Source: Craterostigma plantagineum
Lineage: Eukaryota; Streptophyta; Magnoliopsida; Lamiales; Linderniaceae
Assembly (NCBI GenBank): GCA_027422505.1
Contig: JAPQWV010000051.1
Coordinates: 2,819,501 to 2,883,500 of the forward strand
DNA: 64,000 bases
Reading direction: 5' to 3'
Shown: positions 10,236-21,400 of the stretch, piece after piece
How positions within the stretch are numbered: position 1 is the stretch's first letter
Layout: every line of letters starts with the position of its first letter
Program-made: the position numbers and the translations under genes
The notes under the pieces: model-generated
The model's input: only the letters and a program-made list of their open reading frames with translations
Told to the model about the DNA's origin: nothing
Database searches by the model: none

Positions 10236-13200
10236 ATGAAATTTCTGCTACTACTACCCACGATTATCTTCATCTTCCTCACACCATCTTCAATCCATGC
10301 ACAGAGCTCCATGACATGCAGCCCAAGCGATCTCATCGCACTGAAAATCTTCGCTCAAAACTTGGATTCGAAGATCGACGGCTGGGATTTGGCCAACTCA
10401 TCGTCTTCTTCACCGAACTGCTGTTACTGGCCAGGCGTCACTTGCTCGAACGATTCGATTTCAGACAGCCATGGAAGAATCGTAAAGCTCGAGCTTCCCC
10501 GGCGGCGCCTCTTCGGCAACATCTCCGACTCAATAGGCGCCTTGGACAACCTCAGAACGCTCAATCTCTCGCACAATTACCTCAGGGGCTCAATTCCGCC
10601 GTCGCTGGTCCATCTCCGCCGCCTGGAAATCTTGGACTTGAGCCACAACGAAATCTCCGGCCGATTTCCGACCACCGCCGACCTCCCTTCGATTAGGGTT
10701 CTCAACGTCTCCGAGAATTCAATCACGGGCTCCGTCCCGATTTGGGTATGTCAGAATTCGACCAACATCGAAAACCTAAGCGCCGCCGACAATTTCTTCA
10801 GCGGGAATCTCAGCCTAGGGCTGGGAAACTGCGCCGCCGTGGAAGAAATCGACCTCTCCACCAATTTCATCACGGGCAATCTGCCCGACGACGTCTTCGG
10901 CCTGCCCCGCCTGAAAAGGCTCAGACTCCAAGAAAACCGATTCTCCGGGCAGGTGGGCAGTCGCCTGGGCAGCCTCGAAAGCCTCACGCACGTCGATCTC
11001 TCCCTCAACGGCTTCTCGGGCAGCCTGCCCGACGTCTTCGACAAGCTCAAGAATTTACGGTACTTCTCCGCCCAATCGAACGAACTCACGGGCGAAATCC
11101 CTAACTCGCTGTCGAATTCCCCGACAATCGCCACGCTGAGCCTGAGAAACAACTCGCTGAGCGGAGAAATAGTCCTAAACTGCACGGCGATGACGAGCCT
11201 CGTCGCCCTAAACTTGGCCACCAACAAATTCCACGGGAAAATCCCGGGCAACCTGCCCGACTGCCCGAACCTCAAGACGGTCAGTTTCGCGAAGACCAAC
11301 TTCACCGGGCAGGTGCCCGAGAGCTTTCGAAGATTCGCAAGCCTCTCATACATATCGCTATCGAATTCGAGCGTCTCGAACATCTCCTCGGCCTTACAAA
11401 TTCTGCAGCACTGTAAGAATCTCACCACCTTAGTCCTCACGCTGAACTTCCACGACGAGGCTTTGCCCGGCGACAACGCAGACTACCGTTTTCCCAATTT
11501 GAAGACTTTGGTCATAGCCAACTGTCGGCTCACGGGCACGGTCCCACGGTGGCTCGGGAATAGCCCGGCTCTGCAGCTATTGGACCTTTCGTGGAACCGC
11601 CTCGAGGGCTCGGTTCCGCCGTGGTTCGGCAATTTCGATTCGCTTTTTTATTTGGATTTATCGAACAACTCACTCACTGGAGAGGTGCCGAGGGAGCTGA
11701 CGGGGCTTAGGAGCTTGATCCACGGTAATATATCGGTGGAAGAGCCAACGCCCGACTTTCCATTCTTCGTAAGGAGGAATTCAAGCGGTTTTCGGTACAA
11801 GCAAGTGGTGAGCTTTCCCCCGACGATAGAGCTCGGGAACAACTACCTGACGGGCCCGATATGGCCCGAGTTTGGCAACTTGAGGGAGCTCCACGTCTTC
11901 GAATTGAAGTGTAATAACTTGACGGGCCCGATCCCGAGCGAGTTGGCCGGAATGAAGAGCCTCGAGACTTTGGACTTGTCGTTCAACGGTTTGAGCGGTT
12001 CGATACCGTCCTCCCTCACGGGGCTCAGCTTCATGTCGAAGTTCAGCGTGGCCCACAACTCTCTGACCGGGCAGATCCCTAACGGCCCGCAGTTCGGCTC
12101 GTTCCCGAACTCGAGCTTCGAGGGGAATCCCGGGCTCTGCGGCGAGCACGGGCCGAAGCCGTGCAGCGAAATACCGCGCCCGATGGATAACGAGTACTAT
12201 TATGGGACGACGAAGGGATCGAAGAACAATGCTGCTGTAGGAATGGGAATAGGGTTTGGCGTAGCTTCGGTTGCTATACTCGCGGTGCTAATCTCTTTGT
12301 ACGCATGCGCCCGCCCGAGGAACGTCGTCGACCCCGAGGAGGACGTAATAATCGAAAGCAAGAATTTTGAAGACGGGATTGGGCCCGGGCCCGGGCCGGA
12401 CGTCGTGGTCCTCTGCGAGGACACGGGCCGTAGTAAGGAGATAGTCCTCGAGGACCTCTTAGCCGCGACTAAGGAGTTCGACCAGTCACACATCATAGGT
12501 TGCGGCGGTTTCGGGTTGGTCTACTCGGCGGTCCTACCCGACGGGACGCGTCTCGCGGTCAAGCGGCTCTCGGGAGGGGGAGAGTTCCTACAGATCGAGA
12601 GGGAATTTCGGGCCGAGGTCGAAACCCTGACCCGAGCCCGACACCCGAACCTGGTGAGGCTCCTGGGATACTGCAAGCACATGCACCATCGACTCCTCCT
12701 ATACTCCTACGTGGAGAACGGAAGCCTAGACTACTGGCTCCACGAGAGGCCCGACGGGCCCGCCGCACTGGAATGGCGCGCCCGTCTTAGGATCGCCCGT
12801 GGGGCCCTCGCGGGCCTACACTACCTCCACCACTCTTGCGAGCCGAGGATCCTGCACAGGGACGTGAAGTCGAGCAACATTTTACTGGACGGGAATTTCG
12901 AGGCCCGTTTGGCGGATTTCGGGCTCGCGAGGCTGGTGCTGAGCCCGTACGACACGCACGTGACGACCGACTTGGTGGGGACGTTGGGGTACATCCCGCC
13001 CGAGTACGGCCAGGCGTCGGTGGCGACTTACAAGGGGGACGTGTACAGCTTCGGGGTCGTTTTGCTCGAGCTTCTGACGGGGCGGAGGCCGTTCGACGTG
13101 TGTCGGGCGAAGGACGAGGGACGGGAGTTGGTGCCGTGGGTGAGACGTATGAGGGCGGAGGGGAGGGGAAGGGAGGTTTTCGACCCGTTGGTATATGGGA

Positions 13201-13346
13201 AGGAGTGTGGTGAAGAGATGGTTAGGGTTCTTGAGATTGCTTGTCTTTGTCTAAGTGAGAATCCTAAGGCGAGGCCGGGCACGGAGGAGCTTGTGTCTTG
13301 GCTGGACGGTGTTGGTGGTGGTGCTTCTGTAAAAGATTCAACGTGA
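10236..13346 (+). CDS. PSKR1: Phytosulfokine receptor 1-like LRR receptor kinase
   Basis: A single uninterrupted frame of 1,036 aa, in line with the intronless PSKR1 family. Residues 1-23 are a signal peptide (MKFLLLLPTIIFIFL...). An N-terminal cap with paired cysteines (NCCYWPGVTC) is followed by LRRs to about residue 630. The PSKR-type island lies near 501-535 (EEPTPDFPFFVRRNSSG). A C-terminal cap (NPGLCGEHG), a transmembrane helix at about 666-690 and a kinase domain from about 751 (IIGCGGFGLVY) follow, with AVKRL lysine near 773, HRDVKSSN near 872 and DFG near 893, so the kinase looks active. In relatives it perceives the sulfated pentapeptide phytosulfokine at the plasma membrane with SERK co-receptors. 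The upstream TTG extension was rejected. The gene is much more G+C-rich than its surroundings. Confidence 0.9.
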   Translation: MKFLLLLPTIIFIFLTPSSIHAQSSMTCSPSDLIALKIFAQNLDSKIDGWDLANSSSSSPNCCYWPGVTCSNDSISDSHGRIVKLELPRRRLFGNISDSIGALDNLRTLNLSHNYLRGSIPPSLVHLRRLEILDLSHNEISGRFPTTADLPSIRVLNVSENSITGSVPIWVCQNSTNIENLSAADNFFSGNLSLGLGNCAAVEEIDLSTNFITGNLPDDVFGLPRLKRLRLQENRFSGQVGSRLGSLESLTHVDLSLNGFSGSLPDVFDKLKNLRYFSAQSNELTGEIPNSLSNSPTIATLSLRNNSLSGEIVLNCTAMTSLVALNLATNKFHGKIPGNLPDCPNLKTVSFAKTNFTGQVPESFRRFASLSYISLSNSSVSNISSALQILQHCKNLTTLVLTLNFHDEALPGDNADYRFPNLKTLVIANCRLTGTVPRWLGNSPALQLLDLSWNRLEGSVPPWFGNFDSLFYLDLSNNSLTGEVPRELTGLRSLIHGNISVEEPTPDFPFFVRRNSSGFRYKQVVSFPPTIELGNNYLTGPIWPEFGNLRELHVFELKCNNLTGPIPSELAGMKSLETLDLSFNGLSGSIPSSLTGLSFMSKFSVAHNSLTGQIPNGPQFGSFPNSSFEGNPGLCGEHGPKPCSEIPRPMDNEYYYGTTKGSKNNAAVGMGIGFGVASVAILAVLISLYACARPRNVVDPEEDVIIESKNFEDGIGPGPGPDVVVLCEDTGRSKEIVLEDLLAATKEFDQSHIIGCGGFGLVYSAVLPDGTRLAVKRLSGGGEFLQIEREFRAEVETLTRARHPNLVRLLGYCKHMHHRLLLYSYVENGSLDYWLHERPDGPAALEWRARLRIARGALAGLHYLHHSCEPRILHRDVKSSNILLDGNFEARLADFGLARLVLSPYDTHVTTDLVGTLGYIPPEYGQASVATYKGDVYSFGVVLLELLTGRRPFDVCRAKDEGRELVPWVRRMRAEGRGREVFDPLVYGKECGEEMVRVLEIACLCLSENPKARPGTEELVSWLDGVGGGASVKDST

Positions 13347-13888
13347 CTCTGATTTATTTCTTTCTGCCTTAAATTTGTTTATGTGTTTATATATACTTTG
13401 TAGAAATTGAAAGGATTAATTATTTTTTGTCCTGAATATTAGGGTGGTGACTCGATAAAATTTGTTTCAAATTGAAGCGCTAACATGTTCCGTTTTTAGG
13501 ACAATAATTTTTTAAGTTGAAGCAAATTGAGGACGGTGTTTTTAGGTAACTATCCTAAAATTGCTTCAATTTTAGATTTTATTGTCTTCTAATTGCTTCA
13601 ATTTGAAATTACTTAGTGTAATAAAATTGTGATAATTAATTTAAGTGTCCTCACATTTTTCACATTGATTATCCTGAAATAAGTCACTTTTTATTGAAAA
13701 AAAAAAGAAATAAGTCTCTTTTTAATTTCGATATCCTTAAAATGCCATCACACCAATATATAGGATCGAGAAATATAATCAAGCCACGTAACTCAAATTT
13801 ATAGCTTCAATTCTCAAGTCCAATCGAGAATAAAAAAAAACGATCAACGAAAACATAGAAGAAAGAAATTTCTGAACGATCATCATCA
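13347..13888. other. Convergent intergenic region between two receptor-like kinases
   Basis: About 540 bp of AT-rich DNA that must hold both 3' untranslated regions. It contains self-similar words such as ATTGCTTCAATTT and AAATTGAAGC in both orientations (13465-13610), suggesting an old miniature inverted-repeat element, but no clean boundaries were found. Confidence 0.4.
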
Positions 13889-16388
13889 TCATATACTCAA
13901 AGGCTCCTCCCTCGGCAAGCTCTGCACCGTATCGGACCACCTCCCGGGCGAATGATCACTACTATTCGACGAGGCGTGGGCCTCGGCCCTCGCCTCCCTA
14001 ACCGTCCTCAGCACATCCCTCGCCGCGGGCCGGGCCGAGGGCGAGACCGCCACGCACCCCATCGCCACGGCCACCAACGCATTCACCTTCTCCTCGGGCT
14101 CGTCGCCGGAATCCGCCGCCTCCTCCTCCCTGACGGACCTAACCCACCGTGGAATATCCGACCCGTATTCCTGCACCAAGTCCCTGAACGGCGTCTTTCC
14201 CGTGAGGAGCTCGAGCAGAACAACGCCGTAGCTGTACACGTCGGACTCCTGGGTGGCCGGCCGCCGCCCGCCGTGGCGGCACTCCGGCGCCTGGTAGAAG
14301 AGCGACGAGGAGGAGGAGGAGCCGCCGCCGCTCGACTCCTCGACGGAGTCCGGGCTTCTGAACGGGCCGAGCCCGTAGTCGGTGAGGCACGACTCGAAGT
14401 CCGGGCCCAGTAGGACGTTGGTGGACTTTAGGTTCCCGTGGGTTAGGCCCGGGTTTTGGTGGATGTGGGCTAGGCCCGAGGCTAGGTCCTCCGCGATCTT
14501 CAGGCACGACGTCCAGTGGAGTGGCTTCGACCCGCCCGAGCCCCTCGTCCCTGCGGAGAATCAGTTATATTTAGGGTGGAAAGGAGACGACCCGAGCCTA
14601 GGATGCTAGTTGGCCACATTAAAGACTCATTGGCTTTTCGAATGGACCCATTTAGAAGGTATGGATGGTCAAAATGGGTCTAATGAATCTTTAATGGGTC
14701 CCATTACCATCCCTAGCCGAGCCCGCTCGATGAAATATAAACGAGCTCGGTGAGACATTAAACATTGATGCTCGAGATAGGCTCAAATTCGATCAGACGT
14801 TATAGTTCGAAATGTGTGAGCTCGCCGGCTCGAATCAATCAGGCTGTATTGTTCGAACCGCTCGAAAAGTTCGGCCAGCTACCGAGCCCATATTCCAGCT
14901 CGAGCTCGGTTCGAACTCGATCGAAATCTAATTCAAATCGATTTTCGACCGAGCTGCTCGAGAGCGGTTCGCGAACAGCTCGGCTCGTTTTCGCTCCAGT
15001 TTTGTTTTACAGACATTGTAAGGACCGTATAATTACAACTCGAAGACGACATCAAATGTTGGAAGTAAACAACGTACCGTGCACGAGGGAGAAGAGGCTC
15101 CCGTTGGGGTAATAATCGTAGACGAGCAGCCGTTCCTCTCGGGCCTGAAAGTAGGCCTGCAGCGGCACCAAGTTGGGGTGCCTAAGCCCGCCGAGTATCT
15201 CCACGTGCCTACGAAACTCCTCGGTCGAGGGGTATCGGGCGTCTTTTAGCCTCTTGACCGTCACGATGTAGCCCGACTCCATCACCGCCTTGTATGTGCT
15301 CCCTACGGTCCCACGCCCCAACGTCTCAGCCGAGGCCTTCAACAGATCCTCGAGGCTGTAGCTCATGAGCTGATCCCCGGGCCCGAGGAACACCAGGCTG
15401 CCCAGCCCCGAGCCCTCTTGGTCCCACGAGAACGAGCCGGCGCCCTCGCCCTGGCTCGGGCGGGCTCGAGCCCCGCACGAGCAGCGGGCTTAGGGCGGCT
15501 CGGGTGGTCCCCTTTTTCGCGGGCCTTCTTCTTCTTCTTGGACAGAATCTTGAATGAAATCAGCCCGACTACGCACAGAAGAAGGGCGAATCCTCCTATT
15601 GATGGGATGAGAATTTTGAGGAGCTTTTTCTTTCTGTTGTTCGAGTGGTCCTCTCCCGGGCTGGAAGACGGGCTTAAAGACGGGCCTTCGTCATTACACA
15701 GTCGTGAGATTTGCTCGCCGCACAAATCTATGTTTCCGAGGAAAGACGTTTCGTTGAACTTTCGAAGCGAATCCGTCGTTGGGATTTTTCCCGAGAGGGC
15801 ATTTTCGGAAACGTTGAAGAATTTGAGACCCTTCTGATCGAAAGGCGGGATTTCTCCGCTCAGTCGATTGCTTTGCAGGTAAAGAACGTACAATCTATTC
15901 AGACCGACGAGCGAGGGAGGAATTTGCCCAGACAGAACGTTTTCCGACAAAACGACGACCTTCAGGCGATGCATTGAGGCGAGGCTCGAAGGGATTTGGC
16001 CCGAGAATCTGTTCTTATTGAGGAAGAGCGACTTCAAGTTCCTCAGGCCCGAAAGCTCGGGGATCTGCCCTGAAATCGAATTCTCCTTGAAGCTCAAAAC
16101 CCTCAATTGGTCCAATTGATTTAGGGATTTGCCGTCTAACGTGCCGCTCAAGTTAAACCCTTCGATTACAAGCTTCGAAACCCTACCTTGAAGGCATTCT
16201 CTTACACCGCGCCATTGGCACACGTTGGTGTCCGCTTCGTCCCACTGAAGCGCATTTAACGGATCTATCGAAGGTTTTAGAGCTAACAGAGCATCGTAAT
16301 CTGCTGATTTCGCGAAAGGCAGCAGCGCACCTAAGATAGCAGTGACCGTAAGAAACGAACAGCAGTACCTTAGAGCAGTCGCCGCCAT
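13889..16388 (-). pseudogene. Probable inactive LRR receptor-like kinase (At1g60630/At1g10850 type) with a frameshift
   Basis: Two exons, 16388-15078 and 14550-13889, joined by a GT-AG intron. Order: signal peptide ([15 protein letters not shown]), LRR N-cap ([14 protein letters not shown]), about five LRRs, a transmembrane helix ([14 protein letters not shown]), a juxtamembrane region, and a kinase fold with [20 protein letters not shown]. The catalytic loop reads HGNLKS instead of HRD and the DFG position reads TDYG, so it is a pseudokinase by family. The C-terminus SDHSPGRWSDT is diagnostic of this subgroup. Between about 15490 and 15427 the frame shifts in a G+C-rich juxtamembrane stretch: the upstream frame stops at 15363, while conserved FSWDQEG to [14 protein letters not shown] lies one frame over. 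Correcting it would require one base. It is either a real lesion or a sequence error. The ATG at 16460 is possible but weaker than 16388. Confidence 0.8.
14716..14992. repeat. Self-complementary GAGCTCG-rich insertion inside the pseudokinase intron
   Basis: Within the intron (14551-15077) lies a stretch rich in CGAGCTCGG, TTCGAACCGC and GCTCGAGAGC words. Its ends are roughly inverted: AGCCGAGCCCGCTCG on the left and CGAACAGCTCGGCTCG on the right. It looks like a miniature inverted-repeat transposable element. Exact ends and target duplication were not resolved. Confidence 0.4.
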
Positions 16389-18452
16389 TGCTGAGCTCAA
16401 GCTCACTCTACTTCCTAAGGAGAAATCTTGTTTGTAATAAGAAGCGAAAGCGATGCCCAAATCTTTACGTGGTCCTCCTCTCTCTCATGCTTCAAAAGGG
16501 GTCGTCGTCTTCGACGTGAAAAAGATCCGAGCAGCCATTAAAGAAGGAACTCAGATCTGGCGATAATACGAACGAAAATTGAAGTGCTGGCGCGTGGCGC
16601 AAGAATACTGTGATCTGTTGGGACCAATGAAAGCGAACTCAGCGAAGTGTTGTTAAAAAGCAGTCAAGAAACGTCGCTGTCGGCGCCATTACATTGACCG
16701 CTTTCACGACGAAAAGCAAACGGTATGCTGCGCCGAGGTGTCGAGAAAATGGAGGGTTTGATTAATGCACTTCCGTTTACTCACTTGCTCGAAGAGTTTA
16801 TATTATTTTATCAAAGTGTATGTATATTTATATACATTAAAATGAATGAAATAATGAGCTGGGGTATTATATATGTGCTATCATATCACGTGCAGTAAGA
16901 TCAGAGTTTTTTGCAATAACCCAAAAGTACCCAATTTTTTTTGTTTATTTATTACCTCTTTCATGGCGTATTTTCTGTCTTGTTGACGAAAGCCATGTGA
17001 GGTGAGGGCTTTCATTATTTTAGTATTGTATTTCCAATGTTTCTTTTGTAAGTTTTTTATAATGACCTTCTATATGTAAAAATTTAAACTTGAACGAGCT
17101 TATGATATACATTTTGGCTTTCAAGAGAAAGAAAAGAACATGCATGGTAATGTTAGAAAACCATTGGATCTAATTCTCACCTACCCAACAAACGAGTAAA
17201 GGTCCGATTATTTGAATACGAGTTGAAATCACGTGATTTCTATATGCCTTTTTATTAAATCTATTACATCATTGCATTGAAAGCTCGGAGTAGGCATTAG
17301 TACAATAAGCAATGAGTGATGGTTAATGCATATTACAAGTTCCCGTTTTGAAATGTTTTTGAGATGACGAATACTTCAATTTTAACACAAGCCCACAATC
17401 AATGGTTAGTGATTATATTAATAATGGCAAATTTATATAAGATATTTATTTAATTTTTATTCGATGTTCTATTAACAATATGGATAGTGCCATGTAATGA
17501 TTTATGAAAGGGACATTGAAACCGTCCTTTCGAGTTTCGTGTACGACGATTAACGTTTTATGTAGTGCAACATTAAATTCACAAAGCAATCATTATTAAT
17601 CAACTATAGGCTTTAGTTTAAGGTAATCTTGAAATGGATTGTTCTCCCAATCATTATAAGATAACCACCTTTTCGATACGTACACGTCACGAGAACTGAT
17701 CGAAATAGTAATGGAAAAAAAAAAAAGAAATCACGAGAACGAAGACTAATATATTGTCACAAGCAGCCTGTGTAAAAATTATCAAGAATCAAAAGTATAA
17801 TTACAAGAACCACTAATTTTAAATAAAAAAATATTTCTAAAAACATAGCCTTTACCAGATTTTTTATTCAATGGTCAAGTGCATTTTTATAGTCGAATTA
17901 GGATTGTTCCATAGTCGATGATAAAGTTCGAATTCGACTAATGATGATACGCAGTTGATAAAAAAAAAAGAACACAATAAAAGAACAAAAAAAAGGACAC
18001 ACACAAATTGGGTCGAGCACATAAAATTATTGGGCTAATTTGAATATCTCGAAAATTTTCGACCCCGAAAATAAAGGCCCCATTTAACTGCCATTACACG
18101 GGCCTGTCTGCGTGTTGGATTGAGATTACGTAATTGTCGTTTATTACTTTTGTGCCACTAGATATTAGAAAATTGTAAGATTAACCCACAACTTCATCAA
18201 ATATAAAATTATATTGGGCGTAGGGTTTTTGCAGATTGGATGAAGAACATGCGTTTCTGTGGACACTCAACAGATGTAGTGATGAGAGTGACGTGACTAG
18301 GTTGTTCTTTCGTCGTTCTATTATCCGATCGATTCCATCTCGCCTGAATCGGGGAAACGTTAAAGCGAAACCTCGTTTTCGCGCGCTGTTCGTTTTCTTC
18401 GCGTATTCTTGATTAATTACCCTGGAATATCCGAAAAATCAAGAAAGGGGGA
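16389..18452. other. Divergent intergenic region (pseudokinase and RSA1-like promoters)
   Basis: About 2 kb of AT-rich DNA between two outward-facing genes. A CACGTG G-box-like site sits near 16888-16893. No protein-coding match, transposon boundary or RNA gene was recognised. The last 200 bp (from about 18240) are probably the 5' untranslated region of the RSA1-like gene. Confidence 0.4.
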
Positions 18453-21400
18453 ATGTATTCCGCTCGAGGAAGAAGCAATGCTTATGGCCAACAGCAGCCC
18501 TCGTACCCTTCTCATAACGTACGCTTGCGGCTCTTTGTTTGTCTGTCGTGTTTTTTTGTTATAATTTGCATAGGGTTTGCCAATTACCTGTGCCGTTTGA
18601 ATTTGCACGTACTGATTCATTTCGTTGTGATCACATTTCGTTGTTTTTTGTTCTTTAAATCAAAGTTGGGTGGTACAAGCTCGATGCCTAATGAAGACTC
18701 TGAATTGAGTGCGCACAGAAATCAAATTTATGGCCATGTTCCTGGACATCATTCGGCCTCTGTATCTCAGCCAGCACATTACAGCGGGCTCTACGGTTCT
18801 CAACAGGTGGGTTCTTTAAATTCAGTTGTCGATTGTATTTGTCCTTCTTTTGTTTATGGTAATGATTATTAATCCCGATATATTTGTTTACTTAGATGTC
18901 TGCAAGGTTTTCTATGTTCAACTTTCTTTTTTTTGCTTTGTCGGTGTTTGTAGTCAGCTGTCATTTGCAATTGTCGGGTATATGTTTATGGTAAAATAAA
19001 GTATCTCCAATATCAATGTTAAAGAACTGATTTTTCGTTTATGTAGATGTCTCCAATGCGTTCCAAGGGACCGTTAACGGTTTCATTAGAAGGCCAGAGC
19101 AGTTACATTCCATCAATGCCAGATTCACCGAAGTTCGTACCTAAAGAATATATCCCATCGTCAACCCGTGATTATGGTCAAAAAGTCGATCAGTTATACC
19201 CGGATGTGATGTCCGAATATCCTTCCGTGGAAAGGCGACAATATGCTGAGAGACAAAGTTCATATTTTGGAAAGGACCTGCCAAGTGAAACAAGCAGTCG
19301 ATTCCCAGATTCTATGACCTATGGCCGTCAACATCAGGTTTTGGATGTGTGTTGCCTCACTATTTAATATGATTATGTTTTCTCTTTTAAGCATGATGCA
19401 TTGTGGCATTTTGCAGTCTACACTCTACGATCACACGGAACTGACACCAATAATAAGGCAAGAACCATTGCACAAAGCTCATACGCTGCTACCTGCTTCT
19501 GTTGAAGGAGGACCTAGGTATGGTAGGCCAGACCCTTATTGGAAATATTTGGATGTTAAATAGTTTTGTGATTACTAAGCAGGATATGTTATTTGATATT
19601 GCAATTAGTATGTTGTAATTATTCTGCTCGATATTATCTCTCAAGAAACGCACAAATTGTTGTGAATTGAGGGAACTGTTAGACTTTGATTGGAGAGTTG
19701 CGCAGAGCAACCTTTCTCGCCGTTCCGTTAATTATTCTATCTCTAATAGCTGAGCAATCACAAAATTCTGACAGACAAGCTGATTATCTTGCATCAAGGG
19801 CTCCAGCCCGTGTGCAATCCCAAGGCACTTCCTACGGTGCTCGATTTGACCCTGAACCTCGTAATTTACCCATCGCTAGTGGCTCTTCATATAGTGGACA
19901 ACTTACCGCCTCGACTTTAGGATCAGCTCCACAAAGAAGTATCGATCATCCATCATATGCTCAAAGTTCTTTAAATCCTGGCTATGGAGTAAGCTTGCCT
20001 CCTGGTAGAGACTACGGAACTGGGAAAGGTCTTCGTGGAGCGCTCCAAGAACCTCATTATCCAAGTGCCATGTTGGGACGTGAGCGTGCTAGCCAAATGA
20101 GAGTTCACGATATGAAGGATGATATTGGTGTGTATGCCAAGGAGCAAGATCGAAGAGATAGAGAAACTAATTACTTGCTCTTACGAGAGAGGGAAAGAGA
20201 AAGGGAAAGAGAAAGAGAAAGAGAAAGAGAAAGGGATCGTTTGCGGGAGCGGGAACGAGAACGAGAACGAGAAAGAGAAAGACAACGAGAAAGAGAGCGG
20301 CAACGTGAACGCGAACGTGAACGGGAGAGACAAAGGGAGAGGGAGCGTGAAAGGGAAAGGGAAAGAAGGGAAAAGGAGATTGAAAGAGAGCTCAAACGTG
20401 TGCGTGAATTGAAGCGTGACCTGACTCCTGCACGAGCATCTCGGGACAGACGGGGTTCTTCTTTGGCTAGTGACATCAGGCCTCTTCGACGAGATTCTCC
20501 ACGTCGTGAATTGGTGCATAGGTGGTTCCTGAATTTTTTTATCCTCTGCAAGTAATCTGTTTAATTTCTTATCTAACCTGTACCCCTCCCTAACTTGGTG
20601 TTATGCAAATCTGAAGGCCTCGTTCCCCAATTAAAGAAAAAAGGAGAGAGTATTCATGCAAGGTAAAGAATTGCGCTGGCAGCTCTGCTGTTTTCATGAC
20701 ATTAAGGGCCTCATGAGTGTTGTTAGCATTAATGTGGCCTTCAGTTTTCTATTTGGGGCTTCATAAATCCTCCACTGGGCCTTGTTCTTAGCCTCGTTTT
20801 TTGACCGTCGACCACTGATATTCTTGACAGTTTTTTCCCTGTTCTATATTTTTACTTTGCCCCCTCACCCACCGCACTGCCTTCTTGCTGCCCGTTTGGA
20901 TCGTATCCGACAACTTGAACTTTCTTAATACCTTGTCCTCGTTAGCACAACTGTCCGTGTCATTTCCGTTCTGATCTGGTGGTTCTGATGTAGTCACTGG
21001 TCACGCTGCCTGGTATTCGCCTTTCAATCTTTATTTGTGCGATTATCTATTTCGCCTGAGCTTCTTTAGCAATCTTACGGAAATCAAATGGGGTCTGAGA
21101 TCTGATGTACTAAGAGATTTTATTTTGTTTAAACCCATAGTGATATGTTTATTGAGTTTTTTCTTGAGATAGCCTTTTGTTTTATAGGTAATCTCATTTA
21201 ATCTTTTGGAGTCAGAGAGGGATTACTTGTCATTGGACAAGAGATATTCCCGACTTTATATTTCTCCAGAGTGCTCAAAGGTACCAACATTTGTTTTTCA
21301 GAAGAAATATATGTTCCTTCTTCTGGTTTCTATGTTCTATATTTTGATTTTGATGGTTATAGGTGTCTGTTTTTTGGCCGAAGAGAAATTTGAAGCTCTC

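Noticed and set aside
10751..11476. 241-codon minus-strand frame inside the PSKR1-like gene
   Set aside because: G+C-rich coding sequence leaves open antisense frames; it has no recognisable domain and the plus-strand frame is a complete receptor kinase.
20171..20551. Minus-strand Ser-Leu-Arg-rich frames opposite the RE tract
   Set aside because: Shadow of the GAGAAA-type repeat that encodes the RE dipeptides of the RSA1-like protein.
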